The notes under the pieces: model-generated | The model's database searches: none | What the model saw: only the letters and a program-made list of their open reading frames with translations | What the model was told of the DNA's origin: nothing | NCBI RefSeq assembly: GCF_002355475.1 | Contig: NZ_AP014862.1 | Location: 1,054,001 to 1,118,000 of the forward strand | Reading direction: 5' to 3' | DNA: 64,000 nt | Source: Pseudomonas furukawaii | GTDB lineage: Bacteria; Pseudomonadota; Gammaproteobacteria; Pseudomonadales; Pseudomonadaceae | Program-made: the position numbers and the translations under genes | Part shown: piece by piece, positions 60,836 to 64,000 of the stretch | Numbering within the stretch: position 1 is the stretch's first letter | Layout of the letters: every line of letters begins with the position of its first letter

Positions 60836-61771
60836 ATGTCCGAACTCATCCTGCATCACTACGACGCCTCGCCCTTCGCCATGAAGGCGCGCCTGATGCT
60901 CGGCTACAAGCAGCTGTCGTGGCGCTCGGTGGACATCCCGCGGATCATGCCCAAGCCGGACCTGATGGCCCTGACCGGTGGCTACCGCAAGACCCCGGTG
61001 TTGCAGGTGGGGGCCGACATCTACTGCGATACCGCGCTGATCGCCCGCCGCCTGGAGGCGGAGAAGGCGACCCCGGCGCTGTTCCCCGAGGGACAGGAGT
61101 TCATCGTCGCGAGCTTCGCCCAGTGGGTGGACTCGGTGATCTTCCAGCATTCCGTGACCCTGGTGTTCCAGCCCGAATCCATCGCCGTGCGCATAGGGCA
61201 GTTGCCTCCCGCCGCGCAGCAGGCCTTCCTCGCCGACCGCGCCAAGCTGTTCTCCGGCGGCAGCGCCAGCCGCCTGTCGCCGGAGCAGGCGCGGAACAAC
61301 TGGCCGGTGCTCATGGGCCGGCTGCAGCAGCAGTTGGAACGCAGCGAGGGCGAGTTCCTCTTCGGCGAACCCTCGGTGGCGGATTTCTCCCTGGCCCATT
61401 GTCTCTGGTTCCTCAAGGCGACCCCGGTGACCGCGCCGCTGGTGGACGACTACCCGGATGTAGCCGCCTGGCTGGGGCGTGTGCTGGGCTTTGGCGAGGG
61501 CGCGTCCAGCCCCTTGTCCGCCGTCGAGGCCATCGAGATCGCTCGCGGGGCCGAGCCGGCGCCCTTGCCGGAGGGGGCGGTCGACGATCCCAATGGCTTT
61601 GCGGTCGGTCAGGTCGTGCGGGTGGCGGCCACGGACTACGGCGTCGACCCGGTGGAGGGCGAGCTGGTCTTCAGCGGTATCGAGGAGATCATCCTCGGTC
61701 GTGACGACGAGCGTGCCGGCCGGGTGAATGTCCACGTGCCGCGCCTGGGGTTCCGTATCGAGGCGGTGTGA
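60836..61771 (+). CDS. Glutathione S-transferase-like protein with C-terminal extra domain
   Basis: A 311-residue protein. Residues ~1-80 are thioredoxin-like (HHYDASPFAMKARLML, then YRKTPVLQVGADIYCD with cis-Pro), ~90-215 a helical GST C domain. The remaining ~90 residues form a beta-rich extension (GQVVRVAATDYGVDPVEGEL). No Cys or Ser stands at the usual activation spot (SPFAMK). Substrate unknown; the extension resembles no domain I can name. Confidence 0.82.
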   Translation: MSELILHHYDASPFAMKARLMLGYKQLSWRSVDIPRIMPKPDLMALTGGYRKTPVLQVGADIYCDTALIARRLEAEKATPALFPEGQEFIVASFAQWVDSVIFQHSVTLVFQPESIAVRIGQLPPAAQQAFLADRAKLFSGGSASRLSPEQARNNWPVLMGRLQQQLERSEGEFLFGEPSVADFSLAHCLWFLKATPVTAPLVDDYPDVAAWLGRVLGFGEGASSPLSAVEAIEIARGAEPAPLPEGAVDDPNGFAVGQVVRVAATDYGVDPVEGELVFSGIEEIILGRDDERAGRVNVHVPRLGFRIEAV

Positions 61772-61792
61772 TCCGGCGGTCGGCCCGAAGCG

Positions 61793-61823
61793 AGAAGCCC
61801 CGGCATTGGCCGGGGCTTCTTCG
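61793..61823. terminator. Bidirectional terminator
   Basis: GAAGCCCCGGC pairs with GCCGGGGCTTC around a four-base loop, followed by TTCGTTT. Lies between the convergent GST-like and ndpA genes. Confidence 0.85.
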
Positions 61824-61825
61824 TT

Positions 61826-62833
61826 TCAGTCCTTGCGCCGCTTCAACTGGTCCTTCAGCTGGGTCGGCAGCTGGCGAATGATCAGCATGTCGCGGCCCTC
61901 GTCGTATTCGATCTTCGAGCCCAGCAGGTGCGCCTCGAAGCTGATGGACAGGCCCTCGGCACGGCCGGTGAAGCGCTGGAACTGGCTGAGGGTGCGCTTG
62001 TCCGGCGGGATCTCCGGGGACAGGCCGTAGTCCTTGTTGCGGATGTGCTCGTAGAAGGCGCGGGGACGGTCCTCGTCGATCAGCCCCGACAGTTCGTCCA
62101 GGGTGATGGGCTCGCCCAGCTTGGCCTGGGTGCTGGCGTAGTCCACCAGGGTCTTGGTCTTCTCCCGAGCCTGGTCTTCGGCCAGGTCCTCGGCTTCCAC
62201 GAAGTCGCTGAAGGCCTTGAGCAGGGTACGGGTTTCGCTGGGGGGGTCGACGCCTTCCTGGCAGCCGATGAAGTCACGGAAGTAATCCGAGACCTTCTTG
62301 CCGTTCTTGCCCTTGATGAAGGAGATGTACTGCTTCGACTGCTGGTTGTTCTTCCATTCCGACAGGTTGATCCGTGCCGCCAGGTGCAACTGGCCCAGGT
62401 CCAGGTGCTTGGCCGGCGCCACCTCCAGGCTGTCGGTCACGGCGACACCCTCGCTGTGGTGCAGCAGGGCGATCGCCAGGTAGTCGGTCATGCCCTGCTG
62501 GTAGTGGGCGAAGAGCACGTGGCCGCCGGTGGAGAGGTTGGACTCCTCCATCAGCTTCTGCAGGTGCTCCACCGCCTGGCGACTGAAAGCGGTGAAGTCG
62601 CGGGCACCGTCCTGGTACTCCTTCAGCCAGCCGCTGAAGGGGTAGGCGCCGGACTCCTCGTGGAAGAAGCCCCAGGCCTTGCCCTGCTTGGCGTTGTAGC
62701 TCTCGTTGAGGTCGGCCAGGAGGTTCTCCATGGCCTGGGATTCGCCCAGTTCGCTGTCCCGGGCGTGGAGCACGGCGGCGCTGCCGTCGGGCTTCTTGTC
62801 GATGAAGTGAACGATGCAGTGGCGGATGGGCAT
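61826..62833 (-). CDS. ndpA: Nucleoid-associated protein NdpA (YejK family)
   Basis: A 335-residue nucleoid-associated protein of the YejK/NdpA family. [18 protein letters not shown] at the N terminus and the length match. Its role in chromosome organisation is undefined, though E. coli YejK interacts with topoisomerase IV. Upstream GAGAGCCAAGAGCC. Confidence 0.93.
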   Translation of the reverse strand: MPIRHCIVHFIDKKPDGSAAVLHARDSELGESQAMENLLADLNESYNAKQGKAWGFFHEESGAYPFSGWLKEYQDGARDFTAFSRQAVEHLQKLMEESNLSTGGHVLFAHYQQGMTDYLAIALLHHSEGVAVTDSLEVAPAKHLDLGQLHLAARINLSEWKNNQQSKQYISFIKGKNGKKVSDYFRDFIGCQEGVDPPSETRTLLKAFSDFVEAEDLAEDQAREKTKTLVDYASTQAKLGEPITLDELSGLIDEDRPRAFYEHIRNKDYGLSPEIPPDKRTLSQFQRFTGRAEGLSISFEAHLLGSKIEYDEGRDMLIIRQLPTQLKDQLKRRKD

Positions 62834-62894
62834 GGCTCTTGGCTCTCCGGGGACCTCCGGCGCGCTGGCGCGCCGGCATCAAAAGTCCGCCAGT

Positions 62895-64000
62895 TTACCC
62901 GAGCCGCTCGCCGGCTGCCTGCCGCCGCTGCAACGCCTGCAAGCGCTCGATCACGTAGCGAAGGTGCACGTGCAGGTCGTAGAGCTCGTTGGAGTAGGAG
63001 AGTGGCACCTCGACCCGGACGAGGCGTTGTTCCAGTTGTTCGAGGTTGTCGATCTCGGCCGCCAGCTGGTCCGGCGGCGTGTCGCCGTCCAGCTTGCGCT
63101 CGATCTCCCGCAGGTGCTTGTACCAGCGGTAGATGCGCGCGCGGATGCGCCAGCGGTAGATGGGGCCGACGGCCTTGGAGAGGGGGATCATGATCACGAT
63201 CAGCGGGATCAGCAGGATGATGTAGCGGTCCGCCAGGGAGGCGATGCGGAAGGGCACATAGCGTTGCAGGATGGGCAGTCCCTTCTCGTAGTAGTACTCC
63301 GCCTCCCTGAGCGGGGCGAGGGTCTGGGGCTTGGCCGCCGGGTAGGTGCCCGGCGGGTCCAGCAGGGTGCCGCCCTTCATCACCTCGCGGGCGGCCTCGA
63401 GGATCAGTGGGGTGAGCGAGGGGTGGAACTCGTCATTGGCCACCAGGGTAGCCACCGGGGCCAGGGTGAGGATGTCCTGTGCCGGGCTGTTGCTGGCGAG
63501 GTTGAGCACGCCCTCGCCGACCGCCAGCTTGGTCAGGTAGGGCAGGCGAGCGCGGTAGGCGGCGCTGCGCCGGAGGCTGACCAGGTCCAGCTCCGGGCTG
63601 GCCGCCAGGCGTTGCACCACGGCGCTCTCGGCCGGGCCGAGGAAGAAGCCGGCGTCCAGCTCGCCCGCCAGCAGGGCGCTGGCCGCGGGGCTGGCGCTGA
63701 TGGGTTGCCACTGCCCGGGGTAGCGTTCGGGGCTGATCTGGTTGGCGGCCAGCAGGGCTTCGCTCACCGAGCGGGTGCCGCTGTCGGGGGCGCCGATGGC
63801 GACCCTCAGGGGCAGCAGGTCGGCCATGCTGTCGATGACGATCCCCTTGCGCTTGAACAGCCAGAGGGGCTCCTGGTACATCACCCCGAGGCCATGCAGC
63901 GCGTCCCGCTTGTGCGCCTCCAGGGTGAGCTCCTGGCCGCTCTGCACCAGGGCGATCTCCACGTCACCCCGTTCCAGCTTGGCCAGGTTGTCCAGGGAGC
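62895..64000 (-). CDS. TAXI-family TRAP solute-binding protein with C-terminal membrane segment (5' part missing)
   Basis: The gene runs off the right edge; an internal GTG at 63962 is not the start, since in-frame sequence upstream (SLDNLAKLERGD) continues the family pattern. The visible part holds a periplasmic binding fold (LPLRVAIGAPDSGTRSVSEALL, GELDAGFFLGP). After it come a membrane helix (YIILLIPLIVIMIPLSKAV) and a ~90-residue cytosolic coiled-coil tail. TRAP receptors are normally soluble, so this is a tethered variant. No permease gene is in the window. Confidence 0.85.
   Translation of the reverse strand, partial: SLDNLAKLERGDVEIALVQSGQELTLEAHKRDALHGLGVMYQEPLWLFKRKGIVIDSMADLLPLRVAIGAPDSGTRSVSEALLAANQISPERYPGQWQPISASPAASALLAGELDAGFFLGPAESAVVQRLAASPELDLVSLRRSAAYRARLPYLTKLAVGEGVLNLASNSPAQDILTLAPVATLVANDEFHPSLTPLILEAAREVMKGGTLLDPPGTYPAAKPQTLAPLREAEYYYEKGLPILQRYVPFRIASLADRYIILLIPLIVIMIPLSKAVGPIYRWRIRARIYRWYKHLREIERKLDGDTPPDQLAAEIDNLEQLEQRLVRVEVPLSYSNELYDLHVHLRYVIERLQALQRRQAAGERLG

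Overview
The window is a GC-rich stretch of Pseudomonas chromosome, most likely from the P. aeruginosa/P. resinovorans side of the genus. This is judged from gene content, gene order, the fused cysNC, the long TrpS, the dauBAR catabolic operon and RNase P RNA next to mraZ. Almost everything is chromosomal core; I see no insertion sequence, prophage, CRISPR array, tRNA or rRNA gene. Both edges cut genes: algW at the left and a TAXI-type solute-binding protein at the right.

Layout. 1-4328: algW (partial, minus), a Nif3-family protein, then the sulfate-activation pair cysD-cysNC. 4410-8175: yhcB/zapG-like (minus), an alpha/beta hydrolase, trpS and zapE. 8225-11762: a GlxA-type AraC regulator (minus) with a translationally coupled 58-residue ORF, a divergent acyl-CoA dehydrogenase and an aldo/keto reductase. 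12036-16854: rplM-rpsI, petABC (cytochrome bc1) and sspA-sspB. 16902-20227 (minus): the lpoA-yraN-gmhA/diaA-BON lipoprotein operon, then rsmI and rnpB on the plus strand.

21921-39741 is the complete division and cell wall (dcw) cluster: mraZ-rsmH-ftsL-ftsI-murE-murF-mraY-murD-ftsW-murG-murC-ddlB-ftsQ-ftsA-ftsZ-lpxC. Neighbours overlap by a few bases almost throughout. The cluster is preceded by a clear sigma-70 promoter with a four-unit, 10-bp-period MraZ operator. It makes lipid II from UDP-MurNAc, the septal synthase FtsW-FtsI, the FtsQ/L/A/Z scaffold, and the first committed lipid A enzyme. dciA (minus), secA, argJ, a GST and a Nudix/thiamine-synthase-like fusion follow.

46379-54341 is a signalling and envelope block: a minus-strand operon of response regulator, panE, histidine kinase and cobalamin adenosyltransferase. 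Divergent yajQ and an MscS channel follow, then ampG and an alkyltransferase-like protein. The response regulator has a dead GGDEF site but an intact RxxD inhibitory site, and it lies beside yajQ, whose family is reported to bind c-di-GMP. 54802-56927 holds tandem paralogous outer-membrane DUF481 proteins.

57061-59861 is the dauB-dauA-dauR D-arginine catabolism operon with a palindromic operator on its promoter. It is followed by a SnoaL-like protein, a GIY-YIG protein, an unusual GST-like protein, NdpA/YejK (minus) and the partial TAXI protein. From memory of PAO1 locus numbers, the first 57 kb corresponds to the PA4446-PA4390 region and the last 7 kb to the PA3864-PA3849 region, so about 57 kb is probably a rearrangement junction relative to PAO1.

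No obviously new large system is present. The most interesting signals are the degenerate response regulator, the recurrent placement of -10 boxes inside small GC-rich inverted repeats, the coupled 58-residue ORF, and several strong unexplained palindromes.
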